A stretch of DNA of 64,000 bases from G963677185 sp963677185 (GCA_963677185.1 OY781889.1:2604001-2668000); one strand, 5' to 3'; positions 26,660-35,408 are shown, numbered from the stretch's first letter. The notes: generated by a model not told the origin, from the sequence alone. Translations and numbers: made by a program.

Positions 26660-27841
26660 GTGCTGGCAAAAAAAATTACCGAAGACCTGCAAAATTCGTC
26701 CTGGATACGGGCGATGTTTGAAGAAGGCGAAAAACTGCGGCAAATCTACGGGGCAGATAAGGTCTATGACTTCAGCCTGGGCAATCCTGATTATGAATGC
26801 CCTGACCGGGTTCGCAAGACCCTGCAAAACCTGGTCGCCGATGATGTGAAGGGCATGCACCGCTATACTTCCAATTCCGGCAGCCCGGCGGTCTGCCAGC
26901 GCATTGCCTCACATATCAGCTCCGAAACCGGACTGGAAATCGCTCCAGAGCTGGTTATTATGACCTGCGGAGCAGCCGGAGGCTTGAATGTTCTTCTGAA
27001 GGCCATTCTTAATCCCGGTGACGAAGTGATTGTTTTTACTCCTTATTTTGTCGAGTATCATTTTTATATAGACAATCACGGTGGTAAAACGGTGCGGGTT
27101 CCGTCCAACGAGGATTTCACACCCAACCTGGATGCTCTGACCGGGGCCATCACCCCTTCGACCAGGGCAATACTGATAAACTCGCCGAACAATCCTACTG
27201 GCGCGGTCTATTCGGAAGCAACGCTGCAAGCCCTGGCGGCTGTCATCGCGAAAAAAGAGGCTGAATTAGGATCGAATATACTGCTGATATCAGACGAACC
27301 TTACAATAAGCTGGTTTACGATGGTGCGAGCGTGCCTCAAACCATGAAAATTTTCAAGAACTGTGCTGTAGTCAACTCCTTCAGCAAATCCCTGGCCTTG
27401 CCCGGTGAAAGAATCGGCTATATTGCGATCAGCCCCATGATCGAAGACCATGCCAGCCTGGTGGCCGGCCTGGTCTTTGCCAACCGGATTCTGGGCTTCG
27501 TTAATGCGCCATCGGTTTTCCAGCAGCTGGTTGCCGCCTGCCTTGATGAGGGTCCTGATGTTGCCGAATATCAAAAACGGCGCGATCTCATATACAACAA
27601 GCTGACTGAACTAGGATTCATTTGTGTTAAACCCCGGGGAGCCTTCTACCTGTTTCCTAAATCACCGGTCGAGGACGATGTGAGCTTTGTCCAATCTGCT
27701 ATCAAGCATAACCTGTTGCTGGTGCCAGGCCGAGGCTTTGGAGCTCCTGGCTACTTCCGCATCGCCTTCTGCCAGGACATTGCTACTATTGAGCGCTCTT
27801 TTCCGGCTTTCACCGCCCTGGCTTCCGAATATTTCAAATAG
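26660..27841 (+). CDS. Aspartate-aminotransferase-family PLP enzyme
   Basis: 393 residues, start GTG at 26660 behind GGGGAGATG. VMTCGAAGGLNVLLKAIL, INSPNNPTGAVYSEATL, DEPYNKLVYDG and the PLP lysine in SFSKSLALPGERIGY define a class I aminotransferase. It follows hisC by 41 bases. The amino donor/acceptor cannot be told from sequence. Confidence 0.92.
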   Translation: MLAKKITEDLQNSSWIRAMFEEGEKLRQIYGADKVYDFSLGNPDYECPDRVRKTLQNLVADDVKGMHRYTSNSGSPAVCQRIASHISSETGLEIAPELVIMTCGAAGGLNVLLKAILNPGDEVIVFTPYFVEYHFYIDNHGGKTVRVPSNEDFTPNLDALTGAITPSTRAILINSPNNPTGAVYSEATLQALAAVIAKKEAELGSNILLISDEPYNKLVYDGASVPQTMKIFKNCAVVNSFSKSLALPGERIGYIAISPMIEDHASLVAGLVFANRILGFVNAPSVFQQLVAACLDEGPDVAEYQKRRDLIYNKLTELGFICVKPRGAFYLFPKSPVEDDVSFVQSAIKHNLLLVPGRGFGAPGYFRIAFCQDIATIERSFPAFTALASEYFK

Positions 27842-27880
27842 TGCTAATAACCCCTTCCGGGCTGAATCACTGGCGCTAAC

Positions 27881-27928
27881 ACAAAAAATAAACCGCCATG
27901 CTGCATCTCATTATGCGGCGTGGCGGTC
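27881..27928 (-). terminator. Terminator between convergent genes (phasin-like and aminotransferase)
   Basis: ACCGCCACGC pairs with GCATGGCGGT around a 16-base loop and, on the minus strand, is followed by TTATTTTTTG. It ends the phasin-like transcript; the hairpin could also serve the plus-strand aminotransferase, whose downstream run is weaker. Confidence 0.75.
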
Positions 27929-27986
27929 ATTTATGTCTATAGCATCAGGCACGGCCTTATCCGAGCGCCTGGTATGCTACAGTCCT

Positions 27987-28346
27987 TTATGCATTATCCA
28001 CTTTGCTCGACAGATCGGAAATCTTCTTGTTAAGCTGACTGAAATAGTCGAACAACGGCATTTGGGGCATTTGAACATTACTGAACGCTGAATTCATCGA
28101 GTCTTCGAAAAGACTTCTCATTTGGGTCTGACTATCTTTAACCTGTTTCAGAATGTCTTCCGAAGCCTTGGCGCTTTCCGCACTGGCCAGCTGCATTCTG
28201 TCCAGATAGTTCTTGTAATAATCCGACATCTGCTCCTGGCTGTTGGTCCATGAGCCCATGCCAATCATCCACATATCCCACACTTTTTCATAAATGCTGC
28301 TGGTCATTTCCATGTAACGGTTGATGCTGTCAAAACTGCTAGTCAT
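27987..28346 (-). CDS. Phasin-like protein 1
   Basis: Start taken at the ATG 28346 (MTSSFDSINRYMEMTSS) behind AAAGGAGCGTGTACCG. An in-frame TTG at 28424 behind GGAGG (13-base gap) would add 26 residues (AKVIPIQAKKPSINTL...). The product is helical and amphipathic, rich in Met, Gln and Ser, ending in a coiled coil (LFDYFSQLNKKISDLSSKV). It aligns with the protein at 35409-35753 (YEKVWDMWM / YAKAWDMYM; LDRMQ / MDRMQ; DYFSQLNKKI / DYFKELNAKL). These traits fit polyhydroxyalkanoate granule phasins; no PHA synthase is in the window. Confidence 0.78.
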   Translation of the reverse strand: MTSSFDSINRYMEMTSSIYEKVWDMWMIGMGSWTNSQEQMSDYYKNYLDRMQLASAESAKASEDILKQVKDSQTQMRSLFEDSMNSAFSNVQMPQMPLFDYFSQLNKKISDLSSKVDNA

Positions 28347-28576
28347 CGGTACACGCTCCTTTCGAATATCCCCCAGGGTGTTGATTGATGGTTTTTTTGC
28401 TTGAATCGGTATAACTTTCGCCAATGCGAAATCCCCGCCTCCTTTCTCGAAGACTGCAATAGATAAATCATGTCCTGGTATATCTGGAATAAAAATGCAG
28501 GAAATAGGCCGTCAAACTATGAAGGTGGAAAAACGTTTGTCAGAAATGAGGTAAGATAGCTGACGGATTAAGATAA

Positions 28577-28604
28577 ATTATAGCATATTTTGTAGACAGA
28601 TCAA
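28577..28604 (-). promoter_or_regulatory. Strong promoter for phasin-like gene 1
   Basis: TTGATC, 16 bases, TATAAT, with the extended -10 TGC directly before it. It lies about 230 bases upstream of the phasin-like ATG, leaving a long leader. Confidence 0.7.
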
Positions 28605-28865
28605 TAGATTGTGGATATATTTTTTATCTCGCGCAATAATTGACCAGCAAGTCGCTTTTTTGCGATTATATGTGTGTTTAAGACGTAAATAACCAATTCT
28701 TTTTTTCCACATGGCAGTGTGCAAAATTCAAGCCTGGTTTCATCTTGTTTCAGTTATATTGGTTATTTATTGTGTGGATATAAATAAACGCAGATCCTCC
28801 GCGCATTTCGACTTTGTGTCGATCAAGTGGCAGTCATTGCCAGAAATAACCGTTTCAAAAAGAAA
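28605..28865. other. AT-rich gene-free stretch with DnaA-box-like words
   Basis: No gene seen between the phasin promoter and the 28866 stop codon. Three near matches to the DnaA box TGTGGATAA occur: TGTGGATAT near 28610, its complement TTTTTCCACA near 28704, and TGTGGATAT near 28773. All are off by at least one base and the spacing is irregular, so an origin or DnaA control site is only a possibility. Confidence 0.25.
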
Positions 28866-30281
28866 TTAATCCCGGTAAAATTGAAGGTTTTCGGCGAGTT
28901 CAGGATCGAGGATACTGCTTCCTTTGGAAATCTTGTTGTACCTTGCTTCCAGTGACTTCAGTTCACGTGCACATATATTGTTATACTGTGTAACCATCTG
29001 ATTAAAAATAGGCTGTTTCTCAAGCCTTTCCCGCATGGGGCGAGGGAAAGGGCAATAGCGGAAAATAATTTCCCTGGAGACCTTGTTCAAACGCATCAAG
29101 CCTTTGGATTCAAACAGGATCCACGTACGATAGTCACCCGAAAATATTTCTATCATATTGTTGCGATGACGATCCAGCAGGGTTTTTATTTTATCCCTGG
29201 CATCTCCGGATAAATCGCGGTTCTTTTTATAAAACTGGAGATAATTGGTGTAGTCGTTGTACAGCGACATGGTGGATGCTTCTTTACGCATCGATGTTGA
29301 GACTGCTTTGGAAAGATACCATCGAAACTTGGCAACCAGGTCAATTATCAACAGTTCCAATTCTTCGCTGCACAGGGCCGGAAGCAGAAATCTGCCTGGT
29401 GATGCAGACTGCCGGGCAGTCAATTCCTGCCACATAACCCCCCGCTTGCCGCAAACCGGCAGCAGAATTATATTGGGAATTATTCTTTTCATAATAAGCT
29501 GCTGAATAATGCCTTTTTCAGGCTGGTGATACACTATCTCGCGGTGAAATGCGGTGTGGTCTATCCCCAAAATATGGTTCAGGCAGTTTTCAATGCGCTG
29601 CCTGGTGACCATGGTGCGTTTAATATCGCCGCCAACCATCTGGCTGTGCAGTATCGGAAAATAACCAGCCATGCGCCCATAGGAAAGGCGCTGCCCCATT
29701 CGAACCAATCCTTCGATTTCGTGATTAAGCCGCCCTTCGTGGTTTCCGTCCCACCACATCTTGTCATTTTCAGTCAGTTCTCCTCGCTTGCGCTTGTCTC
29801 TGAACACTTCAAAATAATCCAGACCATGCTCATTAATAGACGGCACCTTTTCGCCCTGGTAAATCCGGGCCAGCCAGCCACTCATTTCGTATACCGATAT
29901 TGATGACGGCGACGGCTCTATGTCATAATGACTCCACAGTGCATGAATCTCATTATCAGTAAGCAGGCGATCTTCCATATAGGAGAAATCCAAAAACATG
30001 CGTATCAGCCGCGGGACTGGTTTTTCACTGGCTGAGCGGCGTGCTGCGGCAGCATATACCTCCCAGAAAACCGGTGTGATTGCATCCCTGATGTTGAGGC
30101 TCTCTTTATCGACTGAAAGCTTGTCTTTTTGTTCAATAAACGCATCCAGGCAAATAATAAAAAGATCCGCCCGCTCTGGAGCCAGACCGGCATATGAAAG
30201 GATCTGCGCCGCACTGTTCCGGCACTCCTCGGGTATATCGCGAGTTTGATGCATTTCGGTCATGCTGATTGCCGCCCCCAA
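28866..30281 (-). CDS. Conserved-looking hypothetical protein, 471 residues
   Basis: I do not recognise this protein. It is soluble (no signal peptide or membrane helix), mixed alpha/beta to mostly helical, with Trp/Tyr/Arg-rich stretches (ENDKMWWDGNHEGRLNHEI, EGLVRMGQRLSYGRMAGYF). The middle segment IIPNIILLPVCGKRGVMWQE could be a core beta strand. The start is weakly marked; M7 is an alternative. It stands alone between gene-free stretches of about 300 and 500 bases. Codon use looks like that of its neighbours, and it is clearly a coding frame by length. Confidence 0.75.
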   Translation of the reverse strand: MGAAISMTEMHQTRDIPEECRNSAAQILSYAGLAPERADLFIICLDAFIEQKDKLSVDKESLNIRDAITPVFWEVYAAAARRSASEKPVPRLIRMFLDFSYMEDRLLTDNEIHALWSHYDIEPSPSSISVYEMSGWLARIYQGEKVPSINEHGLDYFEVFRDKRKRGELTENDKMWWDGNHEGRLNHEIEGLVRMGQRLSYGRMAGYFPILHSQMVGGDIKRTMVTRQRIENCLNHILGIDHTAFHREIVYHQPEKGIIQQLIMKRIIPNIILLPVCGKRGVMWQELTARQSASPGRFLLPALCSEELELLIIDLVAKFRWYLSKAVSTSMRKEASTMSLYNDYTNYLQFYKKNRDLSGDARDKIKTLLDRHRNNMIEIFSGDYRTWILFESKGLMRLNKVSREIIFRYCPFPRPMRERLEKQPIFNQMVTQYNNICARELKSLEARYNKISKGSSILDPELAENLQFYRD

Positions 30282-30582
30282 CCATTTACTGCTATATTTT
30301 TGAATGATTCCATCATGTCAATATCTTACACTATCTACTAAAATGTGTCATCTTCCCAGATGGTATCCGGGAATTGGGAGAAATAATAATGCTTATTCCT
30401 TAATATTTCCTTTAACGGCTATTAGAACTACCCTGCCGTTCAGCACCAGGTATTGAACCACCTGCGCTCTGCAGGGACAAATGCCGGACATACGCGTAAG
30501 TAATAATCGTTTCTGTCGGACACATGTCCCCCGCTTTAACATATTTCCATCAAGAAATATGGTCATTGCTATGATCCGGTGG
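30282..30582. other. Gene-poor stretch downstream of asnS
   Basis: Between the asnS stop and the 471-residue gene. A minus-strand frame (ATG at 30566, about 57 residues, with the segment GTCVRQKRLLLTRMSGICPC) runs here, but it has no ribosome site. CTGCGCTCTGCAGG near 30458-30471 can fold into a short hairpin. I see no convincing gene or RNA. Confidence 0.3.
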
Positions 30583-31977
30583 CTAAAACTCACAGGATTT
30601 GACGGTGCGAGGAAAAGGTATTACATCACGAATATTGCTTATGCCGGTGACATACATAATCATCCGTTCAAATCCCAGGCCAAAGCCAGCGTGTTTTACT
30701 CCTCCATATTTGCGCAAATCCAGATACCAGCCCAGAGCTTCTTTGTCCATATCCAGTTCTTCCATTCTTTGTTCAAGGCGTTCCAGCCTTTCTTCACGCT
30801 GGCTGCCCCCGATCAACTCACCGACCCCAGGCACCAGGAGGTCCATGGCGGCAACGGTCCGGCCATCGTCGTTCTGACGCATATAAAAAGCCTTTATGTC
30901 CTTGGGATACGCGCTTACAAATACGGGCTTGCCCAAAACCTTTTCGGTCAGGTATCGCTCGTGCTCGGTTTGCAGATCCCGGCCCCAGGCCGGAGGATAA
31001 TCGAAGCTCTCTCCCGACTTGATCAGGATATCCACCGCGTCGGTGTAACTTAACCTGGCAAAATCGTCTCTGAGAAGGTTATTGAGCCTGTCCAGCAGGC
31101 CCTTATCCACAAAATCGTTCAAAAATTCCATTTCTTCCGGCGCCTGTTCAAGAACGGCTTTAACCAGGTATTTCACCATGTCCTCGGCCACCAGCATGTC
31201 ATCATCCAGATCGGCAAAGGCCATTTCAGGTTCAATCATCCAAAATTCAGCGGCATGCCGGGCCGTATTAGAGTTTTCCGCCCGGAAAGTCGGTCCAAAG
31301 GTATATACATCCCTGAAAGCCAGGGCATAAGCCTCCGCCTCCAACTGCCCGCTTACGGTCAGGCTGGATTTGCGGCCAAAAAAGTCCTCGCCGAAATTAA
31401 CATCACCTTTTTCAGTCAGAGGCGGTTTTTCTGCCTCCAGAACGGTCACCCGGAACATCTCCCCGGCTCCTTCAGCGTCGCTGGCTGCTATTATGGGTGT
31501 ATGCACGTACACAAAGCCTCTTTCCTGGAAAAACTGGTGAACCGCAAAAGAAAGCACGGAACGAATCCGGAAAACTGCCGAAAAAAGATTGGTGCGCGGC
31601 CTTAAATGAGCCACTTCGCGCAAGAATTCGCGGCTGTGCCGTTTAGGCTGGATAGGATAATCCTCGGCTGAATCCCCTTCCAGAAATACTCTTCGAGCTT
31701 TGATCTCAAAGGCCTGCCGTGCTTGGGGTGTTTTTTCCACTATTCCCTGGATTCTAACCGCCGCTCCGCTCCGTAAACGAGATACTTCCTCGAAGTTGTC
31801 CAGCAAATCCTTTTCATACACAATTTGCACTGTGGTAAAATGGCTGCCGTCGTTGAACGCCAGAAATCCATAGGCTTTCTGGTCCCTGTTGCTGCGTATC
31901 CAACCGGCCACTTCTATCTCCTGGCCATTATACCGGTCTGTGTTTCTGACCAGTTCTCGTACAACTACATGATCCAT
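30583..31977 (-). CDS. asnS: Asparaginyl-tRNA synthetase
   Basis: 464 residues. N-terminal OB-fold anticodon domain (EIEVAGWIRSNRDQKAYGFL) and a class IIb catalytic core: motif 2 FRAENSNTARHAAEFWMIEP and motif 3 GFGLGFERMIMYVTG. Charges tRNA-Asn. No T-box (GGGTGG..ACCGCG) is seen upstream, although a short CTGGCA/TGCCAG hairpin is present there near 32046-32062. Confidence 0.97.
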   Translation of the reverse strand: MDHVVVRELVRNTDRYNGQEIEVAGWIRSNRDQKAYGFLAFNDGSHFTTVQIVYEKDLLDNFEEVSRLRSGAAVRIQGIVEKTPQARQAFEIKARRVFLEGDSAEDYPIQPKRHSREFLREVAHLRPRTNLFSAVFRIRSVLSFAVHQFFQERGFVYVHTPIIAASDAEGAGEMFRVTVLEAEKPPLTEKGDVNFGEDFFGRKSSLTVSGQLEAEAYALAFRDVYTFGPTFRAENSNTARHAAEFWMIEPEMAFADLDDDMLVAEDMVKYLVKAVLEQAPEEMEFLNDFVDKGLLDRLNNLLRDDFARLSYTDAVDILIKSGESFDYPPAWGRDLQTEHERYLTEKVLGKPVFVSAYPKDIKAFYMRQNDDGRTVAAMDLLVPGVGELIGGSQREERLERLEQRMEELDMDKEALGWYLDLRKYGGVKHAGFGLGFERMIMYVTGISNIRDVIPFPRTVKSCEF

Positions 31978-32233
31978 CTCGCCCTACCCACTCTTTCATT
32001 GCTTACCTGGCAAATATAAGTCTTTTTGTCGTTTTCAATTATCAGCTGGCAAAACATGCCAGGTCACTATTTTTACGACTCTGACTGATTTTTACCCAGA
32101 ACCACACTATTAAACAAATATATGCTCTGAAAATAAATGAGATTTTTACAAAATGTTGTCGATATTTTAACACAAAACTATTACAATATAGCTAATCCAT
32201 CAAAATCAGTAAATTTTGTAAGGAGGATCGTAT

Positions 32234-32371
32234 ATGAACTCACCGGTTGCTTATGCACTGAACCTGCCTCAAGGAGCCTACCGCGAAACCGGCTCTATTA
32301 GCCTTACCGTTCTGGAGCTTACGCAAAAGCTGGAACGGCTCCATGATGAAGTATCGACCAAGACCAGCTAA
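32234..32371 (+). CDS. 45-residue hypothetical peptide
   Basis: AAGGAGGATCGTAT places a perfect ribosome site before the ATG at 32234. The product (MNSPVAYALNLPQGAYRETG... VLELTQKLERLHDEVSTKTS) has a polar N-half and a short amphipathic helix at the end. Upstream, TTGTCG and TACAAT (20 bases apart) or a shifted TATTAC are weak promoter candidates in an AT-rich leader. It is divergent from asnS and stands alone. No family recognised. Confidence 0.6.
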   Translation: MNSPVAYALNLPQGAYRETGSISLTVLELTQKLERLHDEVSTKTS

Positions 32372-32473
32372 ATCCTATTACGTTATAGCATTACAGTATT
32401 TCTCGCCTTTCTGGCACATGTGCCCGGCATAGAAAACACCATAATCACGTTTCGCTAGCAGCTCCGGCCGTTG

Positions 32474-33349
32474 TTAGCTGGCTGGATCCTTGGTGCTATA
32501 CACTATGCCTACAGTTCCTGGACCTACATGAAGACCGATGACCGGCCCGATTGATATAACGCGAATATCCCGTTCAAAGCGGGTCTGCAGCCTTTTGGCC
32601 AGAGCCTGCCCTTTGTCTAAACAGCCTATATGATGAACAATAATATGCTGTATTCCGTATTTGGCATTATCCTGTTCTATGCGATCGATCATGCATTCGA
32701 TCGCATTTTCAACTCCTCTGGCTTTTTTCAGCACTGCGGTTTTGCCCTTATCAACAAACAGAATCGGTGTGATTCTTAACAATGAGCCCAGGAGAGCGGC
32801 GGCTCCGCCAATCCTCCCGCCTTTTTTAAGATATTCGAGTCCGGCTGGAACAAAAACAAAATTGATCCTGCGGATAAGATCCTTCGCAACCTCAACCACC
32901 TCTTCAAAGGATTCTCCTGCCCTGGCTGCGCGAGCTGCTTCAACCACCGGCAAACCCAGCGCCATGCAGTTGGTGCGGGAATCCAGGATTTCTATGCGTG
33001 CCTCAGGAAATTCATTTATGAGCTGTTCCCGGGCAATCACGGCAGAATTAAAAGTGCCGCTCATATCTCCGGATATGAACACTGCCACAATATCGTCCCC
33101 TTTTTTCAGGGCCGCTTCAAATCCGGCTATTATTCGGCCGAGCGAAGGCTGTGAAGACATCGGTATTATGCCGGTTCTTTCAATTTTTCCATAAAAGTAA
33201 TCGTGTTCAACTTCAGTTTCTTCGAAAACCTCGTCAGGAAACTGCACGCTGAGCGGAATAATGGTAATGCCAAGCTCTAGCTGCCATTCATCCGGTATGT
33301 ACGATGTGCTGTCCGTGAATATGCTGATGCCCACTTTTTGCCCTCCCAT
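32474..33349 (-). CDS. DegV-family fatty-acid-binding protein
   Basis: 291 residues with ISIFTDSTSYIPDE at the N-terminus, VAVFISGDMSGTFNSAVIA and DSRTNCMALGLPVVEAA, the conserved DegV/FakB sequence blocks. DegV proteins carry a bound fatty acid and, as FakB, present it to the kinase FakA for incorporation into phospholipid. No fakA is nearby. The first codon is ATG at 33349, with GGGAGG close upstream. Confidence 0.93.
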   Translation of the reverse strand: MGGQKVGISIFTDSTSYIPDEWQLELGITIIPLSVQFPDEVFEETEVEHDYFYGKIERTGIIPMSSQPSLGRIIAGFEAALKKGDDIVAVFISGDMSGTFNSAVIAREQLINEFPEARIEILDSRTNCMALGLPVVEAARAARAGESFEEVVEVAKDLIRRINFVFVPAGLEYLKKGGRIGGAAALLGSLLRITPILFVDKGKTAVLKKARGVENAIECMIDRIEQDNAKYGIQHIIVHHIGCLDKGQALAKRLQTRFERDIRVISIGPVIGLHVGPGTVGIVYSTKDPAS

Positions 33350-33402
33350 TAATTAGCGGTTCCTTGTCCCTGAATTATACTTTAAATGACCGGCTTCAGA
33401 AA

Positions 33403-34074
33403 TCAACCCTGCGGCATAACCATATGCCAGGCTTGAATTTCTTTCTGCCATCCCAGGCAATACCATGCTGTATGTCCGTAATGACCGCTGGCTTTGAAAT
33501 GCCAGTGACCAAAAAACCACAGGGCAGGCTGATACTTTTCCAAGACCGCAGATAGAATCTTTTGCGAGGGATCTATTTCACTGGAGCAGGAAACCTTATA
33601 TCTTTCAAGAGAAAACTCTTCCGGACAGGTATGAGATATAATTACATCTATGGGATATTCTGATATCTCACCTAGATCGCCTGAACAAAGCACTTCTTCC
33701 GGGAACCAATCCACCCCGGGATGGCGCTGGTGTTTGTCACGGGACATTGCTCCTCCCATAAACATTGCCCGGCGGCCATCGGGCAGTTCAAGCACGCTGC
33801 CACGAGGCATGTAGTATAGTCCGGGACGGATTGCAACCGGCTGTTTGCGTCCGGCGCTCAGTTTATTCAGAGCGTTTATGTCGTCTACATTGCCATCACA
33901 AAAATAAATGCTTGTGGACGATAAATCGATTTTTTCAAGGCTGTCGTCTTCTAGCTGCGGCCAATACCCAAAATCTCCGCATTGAAGAATGAGTTGTGGC
34001 TTCTTCTGATGGATCAGGGTGTTCAGGCGTTCAAAATGCCCGTGTATATCGCCTATAATAATTATCCCGCTCAT
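33403..34074 (-). CDS. Calcineurin-like metallophosphoesterase (third gene of NTase-HTH trio)
   Basis: 223 residues: IIGDIHGHFERLNTL, LQCGDFGYWP, DGNVDD, ISHTCP and FGHWHFKA give the di-metal site. Its start overlaps the stop of the HTH gene by 4 bases (ATGA), so it is translationally coupled. With the nucleotidyltransferase-like and HTH proteins upstream, it might remove or reverse a nucleotide-based modification; that is inference. Substrate unknown. Confidence 0.88.
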   Translation of the reverse strand: MSGIIIIGDIHGHFERLNTLIHQKKPQLILQCGDFGYWPQLEDDSLEKIDLSSTSIYFCDGNVDDINALNKLSAGRKQPVAIRPGLYYMPRGSVLELPDGRRAMFMGGAMSRDKHQRHPGVDWFPEEVLCSGDLGEISEYPIDVIISHTCPEEFSLERYKVSCSSEIDPSQKILSAVLEKYQPALWFFGHWHFKASGHYGHTAWYCLGWQKEIQAWHMVMPQG

Positions 34075-34571
34075 GGACCAACAAACCAGTTTTCGCAGAG
34101 ATTTTTCGCCTGTTCTTCCAGTCCCTCCCGCAAGGCTGCAGCTTGCTCCAGCCCTCCAACGACGAAAACAGGAACCTCGTACAAACCCAGCGCTTTGATT
34201 ATTCTCTGGTACTTTTCCAGGCTAATCCCACTGTATTCATTTTTCTCATCCCGGATTACATCTTCACATGCAATCCCCAACGCTGCAGCAAGCTGGGTAC
34301 GGCTCACTCCCATGAAAATACGCAGTCCAATCAAAAGCAGGGCGGGCGATAGCTCCCGCAGAGCGCTGATATCTTTTTTGTGCAAACGTTCATACAGAAC
34401 GATTTCCTGGCGGGTTTTTTGCAGCATTGCTTCAACCGGGGCAATTATTTTTTTAATTTCGTCTTCGGAGTACCCGTATTCTCTCATCTTATTAATCTGT
34501 ACGCTAATTGCATCGCTGCCTTCGCGGCATTTGCTCTTGCAAGCCCTTTTTTCCCGATCGCATCCAATCAT
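34071..34571 (-). CDS. HTH-domain protein with Cys-rich N-terminus (second gene of trio)
   Basis: 166 residues. The N-terminus has two spaced Cys (MIGCDREKRACKSKCREG gives three), then a helical region and an XRE-like helix-turn-helix at about residues 95-135 (RIFMGVSRTQLAAALGIACE, then IRDEKNEYSGISLEKYQRII). The DNA-contact pattern suits a repressor of its own operon. It begins inside the stop of the upstream gene (TAATG), and its end overlaps the phosphoesterase start. Confidence 0.75.
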   Translation of the reverse strand: MIGCDREKRACKSKCREGSDAISVQINKMREYGYSEDEIKKIIAPVEAMLQKTRQEIVLYERLHKKDISALRELSPALLLIGLRIFMGVSRTQLAAALGIACEDVIRDEKNEYSGISLEKYQRIIKALGLYEVPVFVVGGLEQAAALREGLEEQAKNLCENWFVGP

Positions 34572-35101
34572 TATTTAACCTCCGATTTAACAATGCGAAA
34601 TATGCCTTTCGGCTGGTGCGAATAGCGGTCTGTCCTGAAAAACTTAATCTTGGGATCAATCAGCTCCGGACAGGGAGCAAATTCCATAGTATGTTCCAAA
34701 TACATTGGAAAGAGCTCGATATGGTGGCTGAATGCCATGGGATAAGCTGCTTTGCCGTCGCCTTCATTTACAACTTCGAAGCGCCAGAAATCGGGGTCAA
34801 TCGACTGCAAGGCCTTTTCACCCTCATTAAGCCAGAATGCCCTGGGAACAATAAAATATCCGTCAACGTCATTCGGGCGAACTTTATCAGTCGCATAGGA
34901 GCCATCAATAAAAATATCATTAATGCCAATGCTGTAGAGCTCCAGACAACGGCGCCGAAGCTCATTAAATAGCTGCATCCTCCAGGAGCTGTCCCAGGCC
35001 TGACCGTTGTCCGGTCCTATCTTCTGAAGTTCTTCCAATTCCTGCAAGGTGATCCGATGATCTTCTGCGCTCAACAAGCCGTTTTTATTGAATCTGATCA
35101 T
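34571..35101 (-). CDS. Nucleotidyltransferase-like (DUF6932-type) protein (first gene of trio)
   Basis: 176 residues. IFIDGSYATDKVRPNDVDGY has the GS(x)n-DxD layout of minimal nucleotidyltransferases (here GS and DVDGY), at about residues 65-85. Minimal NTases transfer NMPs to proteins, tRNA or small molecules and are common in toxin-antitoxin and abortive-infection loci. GGGGGG plus ATTGC precedes the ATG at 35101. The three genes are read as one coupled unit. The exact family name is from memory and should be treated as tentative. Confidence 0.7.
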   Translation of the reverse strand: MIRFNKNGLLSAEDHRITLQELEELQKIGPDNGQAWDSSWRMQLFNELRRRCLELYSIGINDIFIDGSYATDKVRPNDVDGYFIVPRAFWLNEGEKALQSIDPDFWRFEVVNEGDGKAAYPMAFSHHIELFPMYLEHTMEFAPCPELIDPKIKFFRTDRYSHQPKGIFRIVKSEVK

Positions 35102-35160
35102 GCAATCCCCCCTCTTGCTACAGTTTAACCCGGCCCGGGCGCTTTGTTAAGCAATAAAGA

Positions 35161-35188
35161 AATAAAAAACAGCCCTTGAAGGGCTGTT
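35161..35188 (-). terminator. Strong terminator of the phasin-like gene 2 transcript
   Basis: On the minus strand AACAGCCCTTCAAGGGCTGTT is a near-perfect 10-base stem followed by TTTTATTTC. It is fed by the 191-base structured element just upstream. Confidence 0.9.
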
Positions 35189-35189
35189 T

Positions 35190-35380
35190 CAGACCGATGA
35201 TAAAAGCGAATCTCATCGTCATATCAGCGAAACCGCTGACGGTGCCATATGGCACCTAATGTCGATGGATCGAATCAGGAGTATAACGACTGATGAGCAT
35301 TGACCAATCAACGTACGTCAAGTACGCCTCAATCACGGCCTTTGCTCATAACGCGACCTTCGCGTTTCCTCATCGGTCTG
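35190..35380 (-). repeat. 191-bp structured element with 11-bp inverted ends
   Basis: The ends CAGACCGATGA (35190-35200) and TCATCGGTCTG (35370-35380) are exact inverted copies. Inside, the palindrome GGTGCCATATGGCACC and the hairpins ACGCGA/TCGCGT, CGTAC/GTACG, TTGA/TCAA and CAGCG/CGCTG could fold as a multibranched RNA closed by the end stem. The part near 35190 recurs at 11944. It could be a MITE-like repeat or a structured 3' UTR/sRNA released between the phasin-like gene and its terminator. Confidence 0.65.
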
Positions 35381-35408
35381 ACTTTGTCAATTTATGGGTA
35401 GTTGATTA

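Noticed and set aside
31978..32233. T-box leader for asnS
   Set aside because: No GGGTGG/ACCGCG T-box bulge or antiterminator was found; only a short hairpin.
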